Below, piece after piece: positions 34,751 through 44,294 of a DNA stretch of 50,118 nt; positions within the stretch are counted from its first letter, which is position 1; the number at the start of each line of letters is the position of its first letter. The notes beneath the pieces are model-generated. The model was not told the DNA's origin, searched no databases, and saw only the letters and a list, made by a program, of their open reading frames with translations. The stretch is from Clostridia bacterium (GTDB lineage: Bacteria; Bacillota; Clostridia; Oscillospirales; CAG-272): assembly GCA_017646745.1 (NCBI GenBank), contig JAGCLY010000029.1, positions 1-50,118 of the forward strand, written 5' to 3'. The translations under genes and the position numbers were made by a program.

Positions 34751-34799
34751 TTGTCATCCTTTCAGGGCCATATTAACCCAGTATATCATTAACTTAAAT

Positions 34800-34828
34800 A
34801 TTATATCACAAAACGACAAAAAAAGCAA
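34800..34828 (-). promoter_or_regulatory. Promoter of DHH-DHH-surE operon
   Basis: On the minus strand TTGCTT (34828-34823), a 17-base spacer and a perfect TATAAT (34805-34800), 49 bases upstream of the first start codon. Confidence 0.65.
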
Positions 34829-35038
34829 TGATATTTTTTAGGGAACTCTTATTGCACAAAAACAGGCAAATATTTTAAGGCTGACTTTTCGTGGTGTTTG
34901 TTATTTGTTGTGTTCTTATAAAAAAACGATTTTATCCATAAAAAAGAAACAATTTTTATTTCACCAATTTTTATTATTTATTTTTGTCTACTTTTCACAA
35001 ACTTATATTTAAATATTATTTTATACAAGACTAATATG
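34829..35038. other. AT-rich divergent spacer
   Basis: About 210 bases between the divergent promoters of the DHH and malQ operons. It is very A/T-rich with T-runs on the plus strand. No gene, RNA structure or clear operator is seen. Confidence 0.5.
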
Positions 35039-35067
35039 TTGACAATCGTCTTTTTGAATGCTAAAAT
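35039..35067 (+). promoter_or_regulatory. Promoter of malQ-pulA operon
   Basis: A perfect -35 TTGACA (35039-35044), a 17-base spacer ending in TGC (extended -10 TG), and -10 TAAAAT (35062-35067). It lies 61 bases upstream of the malQ start. Confidence 0.85.
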
Positions 35068-35128
35068 GATATGAGGTCGAATGGGATTCGGCACACGCCA
35101 AAACATGGCGGAAAGGAAAATCAATATT

Positions 35129-36643
35129 ATGAACAATCCAACAAAAAACTTTGGCTTTAGTCATAAGAGCGGCATTCTGATGCCTATCAGCTCTCTGCCT
35201 TCAGCCTACGGAATCGGCTCGTTTGGCAAAAACGCATACGATTTTGTCGATTTCCTCTCCGAAACAAAAACAAAGTGCTGGCAGGTTTTACCCCTTAACC
35301 CTACCTCCTACGGTGACAGCCCCTATCAGTCACCCGCAGCAGTAGCAGGCAACCCCTACTTTATAGATCTCGACATTCTTGTTAAGGCAGGTCTGATCAC
35401 CAAGGAAGAGCTTAAGGAAAACAGACATGATACCGTAAGAGTTGATTACGGTTGGCTCTTCAATACCAGATACGCTCTGCTCCGCAAGGCGTATGCAAGA
35501 TTTCTTGAAAAGGGCGGCGATAAGGCTCCCGCATACAAGAAGTATGTAAAAAATAACGCCCACTGGCTTCCTGACTACTCTCTGTTCATGGCGCTTAAGG
35601 CCCACTATAACCACGCTGTATGGACATCATGGGCAGACGAGCACAAGGATATTAAGCAGGCAAGAGCTCACAGAGCAGATTTTGCAGGCGAATGCGGATT
35701 CTGGGAGTGGATTCAGTACGAGTTCTCCGCCCAGTGGCAGGCACTTCTCTCCTACGCTCACTCCAAGGGTATCCTCATTATTGGTGATATGCCTATTTAC
35801 GTAGCGCACGACAGTATGGACGTTTGGCAGGCGCCCGAGCAGTTCCTGCTTGACGAAAACTATAACCCCACAGTTGTTGCAGGCTGTCCCCCCGACGGAT
35901 TTTCTCCCGACGGTCAGCTTTGGGGCAACCCCATTTACAACTGGGATCTCATGGAAACCGACGGCTTCTCCTGGTGGCAGAAGAGAGTTCAGGAAAGCTT
36001 TAAGATCTACGACATTCTCCGCATAGACCACTTCAGAGGCTTCGCCGGATATTACAACATTCCTTACGGTGAGACCACCGCAAGAGGCGGCAAGTGGGAC
36101 AGTGCTCCCGGCATTGCTCTCTTCAGAACTATTGCCAGAAACTTCCCTAAGGCGAAGATTATTGCAGAGGATCTTGGATTTATCACTCCCGACGTGCATG
36201 AGCTGCTTGACGATTGCGGCTTCCCAGGTATGAAGATCCTTCAGTTCGCATTCTATGATGACGACGCTGAGTACCTTCCCAGAGTATATCCCCATTCCAA
36301 CTGCGTAGTATATTCCGGATCTCACGATGCGGACTGTACCAAGAGCTGGATCAAGAACCTCTCCGAGGCGGCAGTTAAAGCAAGATTCAAGAAGGAGTGT
36401 CCTTCTAGAAAGGGTCAGAGCCGTACATATGACGTTATTGAGCTTGCAATGTCCAGCAAGGCAAATCTTGCTGTAATCCCTATGCAGGATTACCTTGAGC
36501 TCACTAACGAGGAGGGTAGAATGAACACTCCTGCAGTTGCAGAGGGCAACTGGAACTGGCGTCTGTCAAAGAGATACAGAACAGCATCTCTCACCGAAAA
36601 GATCAGAGAGATGACCGTGCGCAACAAGCGCGCAACAAAATAA
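35129..36643 (+). CDS. malQ: 4-alpha-glucanotransferase (GH77)
   Basis: Start set at 35129 (AAAGGA 11 bases upstream); earlier in-frame Mets have no ribosome site. The 504-residue enzyme begins with the family opening HKSGILMPISSLPSAYGIG and has the catalytic trio Asp300 (LRIDHFRGF), Glu347 (IIAEDLGF) and Asp400 (SGSHDADC). It transfers glucan segments between malto-oligosaccharides in the cytoplasm, either for use of imported maltodextrins or glycogen turnover. The third motif is SHDAD where THDND is common. It is followed by pullulanase after 45 bases, in the same operon. Confidence 0.95.
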   Translation: MNNPTKNFGFSHKSGILMPISSLPSAYGIGSFGKNAYDFVDFLSETKTKCWQVLPLNPTSYGDSPYQSPAAVAGNPYFIDLDILVKAGLITKEELKENRHDTVRVDYGWLFNTRYALLRKAYARFLEKGGDKAPAYKKYVKNNAHWLPDYSLFMALKAHYNHAVWTSWADEHKDIKQARAHRADFAGECGFWEWIQYEFSAQWQALLSYAHSKGILIIGDMPIYVAHDSMDVWQAPEQFLLDENYNPTVVAGCPPDGFSPDGQLWGNPIYNWDLMETDGFSWWQKRVQESFKIYDILRIDHFRGFAGYYNIPYGETTARGGKWDSAPGIALFRTIARNFPKAKIIAEDLGFITPDVHELLDDCGFPGMKILQFAFYDDDAEYLPRVYPHSNCVVYSGSHDADCTKSWIKNLSEAAVKARFKKECPSRKGQSRTYDVIELAMSSKANLAVIPMQDYLELTNEEGRMNTPAVAEGNWNWRLSKRYRTASLTEKIREMTVRNKRATK

Positions 36644-36688
36644 TTTTATTTGTTATTAAAAAATTTAGATATGAAAGGAAACAAAAAC

Positions 36689-39508
36689 ATGACCAAGCGT
36701 ATATTATCTCTTGTTCTTGTACTTGTAATGCTTCTTGGTATTTGCATTAGCACCGCTTCCTGCGCATACCTTGAGGGCATCGTTGGCGAGGAGAACCTCG
36801 GCGACGAGTATATGGACAAATACTATCCCGATAGAAATACCGGTACCGGCAACGGCGAAAACAACGACGGCGAGGTCGACAACACTCTCAATGAGCACGC
36901 AAGCTACGCTGAAAAGAAGGATGGATACAACCTTATCACCTTCTACTGGAACAACACCAGAGCGGATGCAAACAAGTGTGACCTTTGGGCATGGTGGGAC
37001 GGCGACGGCGGAGACGGTAAGGGCTATATCTGGGAAAAGTGCAGCTACGGATACAGAGTAACTCTCAGCGTTCCCGACTCAGTTACAGAAGTTGGTTTCA
37101 TTCCCCGTAAGGACTGTACCGAGCCCGGTGGCAACTCCTGGGGTTATGCACTCAAGGACTGTGGCGAGGATGACCTCTTTGCAATAATCGAGGGTGAAGA
37201 TACATTTATCTACCTCAGAGGCGGTAAAAACGATGCTAACCAGTATCACAGCAATGACGGAGGAAAAACTCTTCAAGTAATTCAGAAGTTCAACCTCGCA
37301 GGTATCATTGATAGACACACTATCGAGTATTATGTAACTCCCGCTACCAAGCTTACAAATGCTAGTCAGGTAAAGATTATGGACGGCGATAAGGAAATCG
37401 CTGTAACCAAGGTTACCAACCTTAACAAGAGCAGCAATACCGGTAAAATCACCGTTGATGCTGACCTTGATATCACAAAAAATTACACCATCCATATCGA
37501 CGGTTACGGCGAGAACAACGTAGTTCCCACCAAGATCTTCGACACCGACTGGTTTGCAGAAAACTATCACTATGACGGCACCGATCTCGGCGCTACCATC
37601 AACGGTGACGGCACCACCACCTTCAAGGTATGGGCTCCCACCGCATCTAAGGTAGTTCTTAACCTCTACAAGGACGGAGACAAGAACGTTAATTCCGCCG
37701 AGGATAAGAAGCTTGATATGACTCGCGGCGACAAGGGCGTTTGGTCCTACACTGCTGAGGCAGGCCACGGCACATTCTTCACCTATTCTGTTACCACATC
37801 CGTTGGTACTCAGGAAGCAGTTGACCCCTATGCAAAGGCAGCGGGCGTTAACGGCGACCGCGGCATGGTTGTTGACCTTTCCCTTACCAACCCCGAGGGA
37901 TGGGCAGATGACGTTAAGAACTTCAACACCGGCATCGACAGCTACTCCGATGCTATCATCTGGGAAATTCATATCAGAGACTTCTCTAACACCATCAACT
38001 TCGGTAGCAAAGATGCAAACGAGAAGTATCAGGGCAAGTACCTTGCCTTCACTCAGGAAGGTCTTGTAAATGAGCACGGTGTTCCCGTAGGTATTGATTA
38101 CCTTAAGGCTCTCGGCGTTAATTTCGTTCACCTCCTTCCCTCTTACGACTATGCTACCGTTAAGGAGCATGATCCCGACAGCGGCTTCAACTGGGGCTAC
38201 GATCCCAAGAACTACAACGTTCCCGAGGGAAGCTACTCCACCGATCCCTTCAACGGCGCAGTAAGAATTAAGGAATACAAGGAAATGGTTATGGCTCTCC
38301 ACGAGGCGGGCATCGGCGTTATTATGGACGTTGTTTACAACCATACCTTCGATAAGAACGCATCCTTCAACAGAATCGTTCCTTACTACTACTACAGATA
38401 TAAGGCAAACGGTGCAAACTCCTCCGGCTCCGGCTGTGGTAACGACACCGCTTCCGAGAGATACATGTACGGCAAGTTCATGGTTGAGTCCGTAAGCTAC
38501 TGGCAGCAGGAATACAACCTTGACGGCTTCCGTTTTGACCTCATGGGTCTGCACGATATGAACACTATGCAGAGAGTTGAATCTGCTGTTCATACCTACG
38601 ATCCTCAGGCAATCATCTACGGCGAGGGCTGGGAGATGATGAAGGAAGCGTATAATGGTGCAATCTCTGCAAACGCAGGTAACATTAAGAGCATTGTTGC
38701 AACCAACGGTGCAATCGGTACTATCGCAGTATTCAACGATACTACTCGTGTTGGTCTTAAGGGTGAGGCTGACGATCCCGCTAAGAATGGATACATCAAT
38801 GGTAATACATCTCTCCGCGCAAAGGTTCTCTTCGGTATCAATGGTGGTGTAGGCGCATCCGCAGGTTCCTGGTGGACTGTTAACAACGCAATGGTAGTTA
38901 ACTACCTCTCTGCTCACGATAACAGCACTCTTTGGGATAAGCTTACCTTCTCTAACAAGGGCGCAACTCTTGAACAGAGACTTGCTATGAACCGTCTCGG
39001 CGCTACTATTCTTCACGTTTCCAAGGGTATTGTGTTCTATCAGGCAGGCGAGGAAATTCTTCGTTCCAAGCCCAACTCCAAGTCTCCTACAGGCTACGAT
39101 CACAACTCATACAAGTCCTCTGACGAGATCAACAACCTTAAGTGGGATACTCTGAAGCCCGGTTCTAATGAGTACAAGATGTTCCAGTACTACGCAGGTC
39201 TCAGTGCAATCAGAACAAAGTTCGATATCTTCACCAATAACACTAAGTTCATAGCTTCCGAACACGGTTACGATGCAGGTATTAATATCGTGATCGAGGA
39301 TGGCAATGGTGGAAAGGCTCTGGTTATTATTAACCCTCAGAGCAACAGCATGAACTTTGATCTCAAGGGTACAACATATCACCTTGTATGTGATGGTGTT
39401 ACAGCAGGCATAACCAGCATCCGTACTTGCAGCGGAACTGTTACCGTTCCCGGCTGCTCTGCTTACATCCTTGTAAACGATCAGGTGCTTAACAACCCCA
39501 AAAAGTAA
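36689..39508 (+). CDS. pulA: Type I pullulanase lipoprotein (GH13) with CBM41 and CBM48
   Basis: Start at 36689 follows AAAGGA; upstream Mets are part of or before that site. The 939-residue product has a lipobox TASC (Cys25). Next come a CBM41-like starch-binding module (~78-190; LITFYWNNTRADANKCDLW), a pullulanase N-terminal region, CBM48 (~295-385; YDGTDLGATINGDGTTTFKV), the GH13 barrel with the type I signature FNWGYDPKNYN, and a C-terminal beta domain. Catalytic residues are Asp617 (DGFRFDLMG), Glu646 (IIYGEGWEM) and Asp744 (YLSAHDNST). It cuts alpha-1,6 branch points of pullulan, starch or glycogen at the cell surface, complementing the GH13 amylase at 16032. Confidence 0.95.
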   Translation: MTKRILSLVLVLVMLLGICISTASCAYLEGIVGEENLGDEYMDKYYPDRNTGTGNGENNDGEVDNTLNEHASYAEKKDGYNLITFYWNNTRADANKCDLWAWWDGDGGDGKGYIWEKCSYGYRVTLSVPDSVTEVGFIPRKDCTEPGGNSWGYALKDCGEDDLFAIIEGEDTFIYLRGGKNDANQYHSNDGGKTLQVIQKFNLAGIIDRHTIEYYVTPATKLTNASQVKIMDGDKEIAVTKVTNLNKSSNTGKITVDADLDITKNYTIHIDGYGENNVVPTKIFDTDWFAENYHYDGTDLGATINGDGTTTFKVWAPTASKVVLNLYKDGDKNVNSAEDKKLDMTRGDKGVWSYTAEAGHGTFFTYSVTTSVGTQEAVDPYAKAAGVNGDRGMVVDLSLTNPEGWADDVKNFNTGIDSYSDAIIWEIHIRDFSNTINFGSKDANEKYQGKYLAFTQEGLVNEHGVPVGIDYLKALGVNFVHLLPSYDYATVKEHDPDSGFNWGYDPKNYNVPEGSYSTDPFNGAVRIKEYKEMVMALHEAGIGVIMDVVYNHTFDKNASFNRIVPYYYYRYKANGANSSGSGCGNDTASERYMYGKFMVESVSYWQQEYNLDGFRFDLMGLHDMNTMQRVESAVHTYDPQAIIYGEGWEMMKEAYNGAISANAGNIKSIVATNGAIGTIAVFNDTTRVGLKGEADDPAKNGYINGNTSLRAKVLFGINGGVGASAGSWWTVNNAMVVNYLSAHDNSTLWDKLTFSNKGATLEQRLAMNRLGATILHVSKGIVFYQAGEEILRSKPNSKSPTGYDHNSYKSSDEINNLKWDTLKPGSNEYKMFQYYAGLSAIRTKFDIFTNNTKFIASEHGYDAGINIVIEDGNGGKALVIINPQSNSMNFDLKGTTYHLVCDGVTAGITSIRTCSGTVTVPGCSAYILVNDQVLNNPKK

Positions 39509-39525
39509 TAATTTCTTAAATAACT

Positions 39526-39547
39526 AGGGCGGTCCTCGGACCGCCCT
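39526..39547 (+). terminator. Terminator of malQ-pulA operon
   Basis: A stem AGGGCGGT with ACCGCCCT (within 39526-39547), 18 bases after the pulA stop and followed by TCTTATAT. The T-tract is weak, but the next hairpin supports it. Confidence 0.75.
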
Positions 39548-39556
39548 TCTTATATG

Positions 39557-39589
39557 AAAAACCGCCGACAGATTTTGTCGGCGGTTTTT
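39557..39589. terminator. Bidirectional terminator between pulA and hydrolase operon
   Basis: A 14-bp perfect stem (39557-39570 with 39576-39589) with A5/T5 ends, between convergent genes; about 11 bases after the hydrolase stop on the minus strand. Confidence 0.9.
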
Positions 39590-39599
39590 ATTTAGTCTA

Positions 39600-40472
39600 T
39601 TATGAGAAGAACTTAACAACATCCTCGGCAAGTCTGTCGGGACAGTCAACCATAGGAGAATGTCCGCAGTTCTCGTAAGGAAGAAGGGTTGCAAGCTCGC
39701 CAAGAGCATTATAGTTATCAAGAACCATATAATCGGGCACAACAATATCCTTCTCTGCCATAGTAAGAGCTACGGGGCACTTAATATTATGAATACTGCC
39801 ATCGCCCTTGCCGTAAGGAGTAAACTCATCGGACATATTAAGGGTCGCAAGAGCCCAGTCCAGATCAACAAGGTTTCTCTGCTTCAAGGTCTCGCTCATC
39901 CAAAGATCATTCTGCTCTCTGGTAGGCTTGTTAACAGTGTAAATAGTGGCATCCCAGATGGATGTCATCATAGCGCTGTCACCCTTTTCAAAAATAGCGA
40001 GAACAGGGCCAACCTGCATAGGATCGGTTGCCATCTCCTCCTTGTTAGCATAAGGCTCGCCGGTGGACTGATAATTTACCTTCCTGTAGAGAGGATAACC
40101 CTTAAGGCCTGCACCCTCTATATCAAAGAACTTCTTTACCTTATCGGGATACTTAGCGCAGAGCTTAAGGCTCACACCGCCGCCGTTGGACCAGCCAACG
40201 AGATAATAACTGTCAATCCCAAGAGCCTCGGTAAATGCATTAACATCATCAGCAAGCTCCTCAAGAGTATCAAAGCGATTGTTATAGCTGGAATCGCCAA
40301 AGCCGCGCAGATCAACTGCAATACATCTGAATTTATCCTTGATACGGCTGATAAGAGGCTCGTAGTGTACAGATGAGGACATATTTCCGTGTACCATAAT
40401 TACCACGGGACCCTGTCCGATATCAAGATAGGCAAGCTTCTCGCTACCGATAGATATAAACTTCTTTTCCAT
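39600..40472 (-). CDS. Alpha/beta hydrolase (I)
   Basis: A 290-residue single-domain alpha/beta hydrolase. Oxyanion-hole motif VMVHGN-like (VIMVHGNMS near 24-32), nucleophile elbow GWSNGG with Ser95, and the terminal CGHSPMVDCP with the catalytic His. IAVDLRGFGDSS is the usual strand before the cap. No signal peptide. It is the last gene of a minus-strand series with a second hydrolase (15 bases apart), a CoA-transferase and an ABC importer. It could hydrolyse an ester, lactone or thioester in that pathway; substrate unknown. Confidence 0.9.
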   Translation of the reverse strand: MEKKFISIGSEKLAYLDIGQGPVVIMVHGNMSSSVHYEPLISRIKDKFRCIAVDLRGFGDSSYNNRFDTLEELADDVNAFTEALGIDSYYLVGWSNGGGVSLKLCAKYPDKVKKFFDIEGAGLKGYPLYRKVNYQSTGEPYANKEEMATDPMQVGPVLAIFEKGDSAMMTSIWDATIYTVNKPTREQNDLWMSETLKQRNLVDLDWALATLNMSDEFTPYGKGDGSIHNIKCPVALTMAEKDIVVPDYMVLDNYNALGELATLLPYENCGHSPMVDCPDRLAEDVVKFFS

Positions 40473-40487
40473 ACTATTCCTCCAAAA

Positions 40488-41309
40488 TTAAATTGTGATC
40501 TGATCATCAAGAAGATTGGCAAATCCGAGCACAAGGGCTGTAAAGGATGCGGGATCCTCATACATGCTTGCGTGACCGGAGCCGTTTATCGTAACGTAAT
40601 GACTGCCCTTTATCTTCTGATGAAGCAATATCTGCTCTGTGGGAGGCACAAGTCCGTCCTCCGAGCAGGAGATGATAAGCGTGGGACAGCTTATCTCATG
40701 AACTCTGTCGGTATAATCGTAATTACGGGAGCTGTCTGTCAGGCGAATAAGGCTCTCCAGTACGTCGGGACGGGAGAAATAAGGGATGAGAACTCCCTCT
40801 CGTCTTTCCATCCACGCCGCCTCTCGCTCGTAAAATCCGGTGGAGTAGATGACCGGAATAGTGGTGAGATAATATGCCTCGCCTACACCGGTTTTAGCAA
40901 CGGCATTCCAGCCGTCGCCGATCTTTCTGAGCCAATCAGAGGTGCGTGCACATGTGTTGGCAAGAACAAGGCTTCTCACCCTATCAGGGCGCTTGACTGC
41001 GTACTGAATGGCAATTTCACCGCCGTAAGAAATACCCATAACGGTATATTTATCATAAGGAAGGAGGTCGAGAAGAGCCTCAAGAACAGACACCTGGATA
41101 GAGTGATCATAGCTCTCGGTCATTCTCTCGCTCTGTCCCTGGTCGAGAAAATCGAGAAGAATTGTAATATTGTTGCGGGAAAAATTGGGAACAAATGACT
41201 TCCAGCTGGCGCAGGACATCATAATTCCGTTGAGAATTACGAGGGGCTGACCATGGTCGCCGTGAACCTCATAATAAACCCTTTTACCTTCGTAAATAAA
41301 CTCTGCCAT
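40488..41309 (-). CDS. Alpha/beta hydrolase (II)
   Basis: A 273-residue hydrolase with the nucleophile elbow GISYGG (Ser94), an Asp in SCSEDGLVPP and a His in GSGHASMYED, so the triad is complete. The sequence PLVILNGIMM replaces the usual HG oxyanion motif with NG, and the strand after it is LLDFLDQGQSE, as in several small-molecule hydrolases. It begins 8 bases after the CoA-transferase stop and is clearly different from hydrolase I. Two distinct hydrolases side by side suggest two steps or two substrates in one route. Confidence 0.9.
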   Translation of the reverse strand: MAEFIYEGKRVYYEVHGDHGQPLVILNGIMMSCASWKSFVPNFSRNNITILLDFLDQGQSERMTESYDHSIQVSVLEALLDLLPYDKYTVMGISYGGEIAIQYAVKRPDRVRSLVLANTCARTSDWLRKIGDGWNAVAKTGVGEAYYLTTIPVIYSTGFYEREAAWMERREGVLIPYFSRPDVLESLIRLTDSSRNYDYTDRVHEISCPTLIISCSEDGLVPPTEQILLHQKIKGSHYVTINGSGHASMYEDPASFTALVLGFANLLDDQITI

Positions 41310-41317
41310 AGCGCACC

Positions 41318-42622
41318 TTACTTAACGATAATGCCAAGTGCAATCGCTTCTGCTCTGATCTGCTCTCTGAAGTTAGGATGAGCAACAGAAATTATACGCT
41401 CTGCACGCTCTGCAAGGCTGGTGCCTCTAAGTGATACACAGCCATACTCGGTAACAAGATAGTCAACATCATTTCTGGAAAGAGAAACCGCCGCGCCTGC
41501 CTTAAGCTGGCAAACGATCTTAGAGGTTTCAACTCTCTCGCCGGTAGCAGGGTCCTTAACCATTGCAGTGGAGTAAAGAGCGATGATAGAACGGCCATTT
41601 CTCGACTTCTGTGCGCCAACTGCGGTATCAGACTGACCGCCGGTGCCCGAGAACTGAACAGAACCGATAGACTCGGATGCGCACTGACCGGTAATATCAA
41701 CCTCAAGTGTGGTGTTGATAGAAACCTGGTTATCGTTTTGCATAATGGTATAGGGATCGTTTACATAGCCGCCATCAAGAATTTCAACAGCAGGGTTATC
41801 GTCGATGAAGTCGTAAAGCTCCTTGGTACCCATAGCAAAAGCGGCAACCATCTTACCGTTGTTGATCTGCTTACACTTGCCGTTAATAACACCCGCCTTA
41901 GCAAGCTTTACCATTCCGCTGGTAAGCATCTCGGTATGAACGCCAAGATTCTTCTTGCCATAAAGGCTTGCCGCAACTGCATTGGGAATACCGCCGATAC
42001 CGAGCTGGATGCAATCGCCGTCATTGATCATCTCGGCGATGAGCTTACCTATTGCAAGATCCTTTTCATTAGGCTCTACGTCTGCGATTTCGGGAATGGG
42101 ATAGTCAACCTCTACGAGGTAATCAATGTCATCCACGTGAAGCTGAACGTCACCAAATGTTCTGGGTGCGTTGGGATTTATCTCAAGAATAACGGTCTTT
42201 GCCTTCTTTATCATCTGCATCTCATATGTATTGGAGATAGAAAGAGATACGTAGCCATGCTTATCGGGCATAGAAGCGATGCCAACGTAGATATCGGGCT
42301 CACGGAAGAAGAGTCTTTTCTTAGCCGCAAGGTGAAGATGGTTGGGGATAAAGGATATATTACCGTTCTTATGCGCCTTTCTGAGCACGGGAGTATAGAA
42401 CCAACCCTCGGTAGTAAAAACATCCTTGTACTCGGGATTTACGATAAACTCGTATGCGCCCATAGGAAGGCAGTTGGAAACCATTACGTCCTTAACCCTG
42501 TCTGCAATAGTATGCAGATTAGTCATAAACTCTCTGCCCTCTGCCGAGCCAAGACCGGTTACGATATAGTCACCGCTCTTTACAAGATCAAGGGCCTCCA
42601 TAACAGATACGTACTTTGCCAT
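41318..42622 (-). CDS. Acetyl-CoA hydrolase/4-hydroxybutyrate CoA-transferase family protein
   Basis: A 434-residue CoA-transferase of the Cat1/Cat2 (AbfT-like) family. The probable catalytic Glu231 is in GVHTEMLTSGM, the CoA-binding loop in LGIGGIPNAVA, and the C-terminal GTGGQSDTAVGAQKS and VTEYGCVSLRGTSLAERA are classic. It moves CoA between acetyl-CoA and a carboxylic acid (acetate, butyrate, 4-hydroxybutyrate or similar). It follows the LivK-type binding protein after a GC-rich hairpin and precedes two hydrolases. With the KAS III-like enzyme and FabG upstream it points to acyl-CoA chemistry on an imported acid; fermentative butyrate-type metabolism is the alternative. Confidence 0.93.
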   Translation of the reverse strand: MAKYVSVMEALDLVKSGDYIVTGLGSAEGREFMTNLHTIADRVKDVMVSNCLPMGAYEFIVNPEYKDVFTTEGWFYTPVLRKAHKNGNISFIPNHLHLAAKKRLFFREPDIYVGIASMPDKHGYVSLSISNTYEMQMIKKAKTVILEINPNAPRTFGDVQLHVDDIDYLVEVDYPIPEIADVEPNEKDLAIGKLIAEMINDGDCIQLGIGGIPNAVAASLYGKKNLGVHTEMLTSGMVKLAKAGVINGKCKQINNGKMVAAFAMGTKELYDFIDDNPAVEILDGGYVNDPYTIMQNDNQVSINTTLEVDITGQCASESIGSVQFSGTGGQSDTAVGAQKSRNGRSIIALYSTAMVKDPATGERVETSKIVCQLKAGAAVSLSRNDVDYLVTEYGCVSLRGTSLAERAERIISVAHPNFREQIRAEAIALGIIVK

Positions 42623-42716
42623 TTGTATATCTCCTTTGTGTTAATTATTCTATGTTATTCGCCTAAGCGAGTAATTTTCAAATTTAAGATGTTTTGTAGT
42701 ATTTACTTTTGTTATT

Positions 42717-42744
42717 GCGCCCCCCGCCTCACGACGGAGGGCGC
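42717..42744 (-). promoter_or_regulatory. GC-rich intercistronic hairpin after livK-like gene
   Basis: GCGCCC at 42717-42722 pairs with GGGCGC at 42739-42744, with further partial G-C pairing inside. On the minus strand it follows the binding-protein stop by 12 bases but is followed by AATAAC, not a T-tract. A partial terminator or message stabiliser is likely. Confidence 0.6.
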
Positions 42745-42756
42745 CTGTTTTAGAAA

Positions 42757-44190
42757 TTACTTAGAAATAAGTGCTCTGTATTCCTCAATAGATGTAAGAG
42801 GATGAACTGTGGTGCTGGATGCGGTGTGATTGTTACTGCCGTCAAGAGTTGCAGTATCGAAGAACATAGTAAGAGAGAAGGAAGAAACGCCTGCACGCAG
42901 ACCGTTCTGGTAAGAAATGTTGTCTGCCATAGCAATCTTGAATTCCTTGGACTCAAGGATGGTAACGAGATTTTCTCTGGTAAGCTCCTTATTCTGTGCC
43001 TGCATCTCGGTGAGTGCCTGGCAGAAGAGATCGCCTGCGATATAACCTGCGAGAGCATAGGAGTTATAGCTCATGTTGAGGGGAGAAATCTTCTCATCAT
43101 TAAGGCTTGCTGCATAGTTGTAGATATTCTCTGCGATAACCCAGTACTCATCAGTGAAGCCGGGAACGCCAAGCTCCTTGCCGTTTTCATCCTTCTGGAT
43201 CTTGCCGAGGAACTTATAACCGTTGTAAAGGTTAGACTCGGTGTTGGTGTAGTAGTTATCAATGTCAGAAATGTCAAGCCAAGCCTGAGCAAATACTGCC
43301 ATATTGGAGAGGATGTTAAGACCTACCTCGGTCATATTGCTGTTTTCATCATTGAAGATAGCCGCATTGGAGTTGTTGTAGGTAGTAAGAACAGACTTCT
43401 TGTAGCCTGCATTTGCAAGTGCAGTAAGAGCGGTAACGAAGGGCGCTGCTACTACGGTAACGATGATTACGTCACATCCTGCTGCAACGAGAGCATTTGC
43501 TGCTGCAGAGTAGTCATCACTTGTTACGTTCTGGTAAACGATCTTATCGGTAAGACCGGATAACTCAGCCTCTGCCTTAATACCAGCAAGCATTGCCTGG
43601 CTGGATTCCTCAGAGCTGGAGATTACGCCAACCTTGCTTGCGCCAAAGCCGCCAAGAGAATTTCCCTCAGAGTCTAAGGTAGGTGCGAAGGAGCGAATAA
43701 GGAGCATCTGACCCTCGGTGTGGTTGAGAGGCTGTACAGGGAAAATTCCTCTGTCGCCGAGAGTGGTAGCATTATCATTGTAAAGAATGCTGTTACCTGC
43801 AGCCGCATAAACCATAGGAATGTTGTTTTCCTTAAGAACGCTGAGGTTGGTGGTAACTGCATAAGAGCCGTAGTTACCTACTACTGCAAAGATCTCATCC
43901 TCATGGATAAGCTTTTCCATAAGAGTAAGCGCCTGTGCAGAGTCGCCCATATCGTCATAGTGCTTAAGAGCTACCTTTCTGCCGTTGAAGCCGCCATTTG
44001 CATTGTAAACTGCGAATGCAGCCTCAATACCAAGGTTGAAGGGAACGCCGATAGTTGCGCCCGCGCCGGTGGTAGCCGCGGTATTACCTACGTAAATGGT
44101 GTCATCCTTGTTTCCGCCACAGGACACAAGTCCGATGCAAACAGAAAATGCAAGAAGGAGCGCAATAATCTTTGTAAGTGTGTTTTTCAT
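42757..44190 (-). CDS. livK: LivK-type (branched-chain amino acid family) binding lipoprotein
   Basis: Start set at 44190 (GGAG 8 bases upstream); the upstream Met at 44220 has no site. The 477-residue product has a lipobox LVSC (Cys24) and the periplasmic-binding type 1 fold: IYVGNTAATTGAGATIGVPFNLGIEAAF at the start, VFAVVGNYGS-like motif (IFAVVGNYGSYAV), and SKVGVISSSEESSQAM. It is longer than E. coli LivK (~370). The ligand could be an amino acid, a short-chain amide or an aromatic or aliphatic acid, as this HAAT family is broad. It is encoded last in the importer set, 104 bases after livF, and before a CoA-transferase. Confidence 0.9.
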   Translation of the reverse strand: MKNTLTKIIALLLAFSVCIGLVSCGGNKDDTIYVGNTAATTGAGATIGVPFNLGIEAAFAVYNANGGFNGRKVALKHYDDMGDSAQALTLMEKLIHEDEIFAVVGNYGSYAVTTNLSVLKENNIPMVYAAAGNSILYNDNATTLGDRGIFPVQPLNHTEGQMLLIRSFAPTLDSEGNSLGGFGASKVGVISSSEESSQAMLAGIKAEAELSGLTDKIVYQNVTSDDYSAAANALVAAGCDVIIVTVVAAPFVTALTALANAGYKKSVLTTYNNSNAAIFNDENSNMTEVGLNILSNMAVFAQAWLDISDIDNYYTNTESNLYNGYKFLGKIQKDENGKELGVPGFTDEYWVIAENIYNYAASLNDEKISPLNMSYNSYALAGYIAGDLFCQALTEMQAQNKELTRENLVTILESKEFKIAMADNISYQNGLRAGVSSFSLTMFFDTATLDGSNNHTASSTTVHPLTSIEEYRALISK

Positions 44191-44294
44191 TGTATTTCTC
44201 CTTTTTTGTTTTATTGACATTTTTTCATCCCTGAGGAATGTATAAATGTTTCAAAATTAGTTTTTTGACGGTTAAATGTAAAATTATATTTACA

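Noticed and set aside
37079..39103. A 674-codon minus-strand frame opposite pullulanase
   Set aside because: The plus strand has complete catalytic motifs of pullulanase; the antisense product shows no recognisable pattern.
44214..44240. TTGACA followed by TATAAA on the plus strand between livF and livK
   Set aside because: The spacing is about 21 bases and no plus-strand gene follows.
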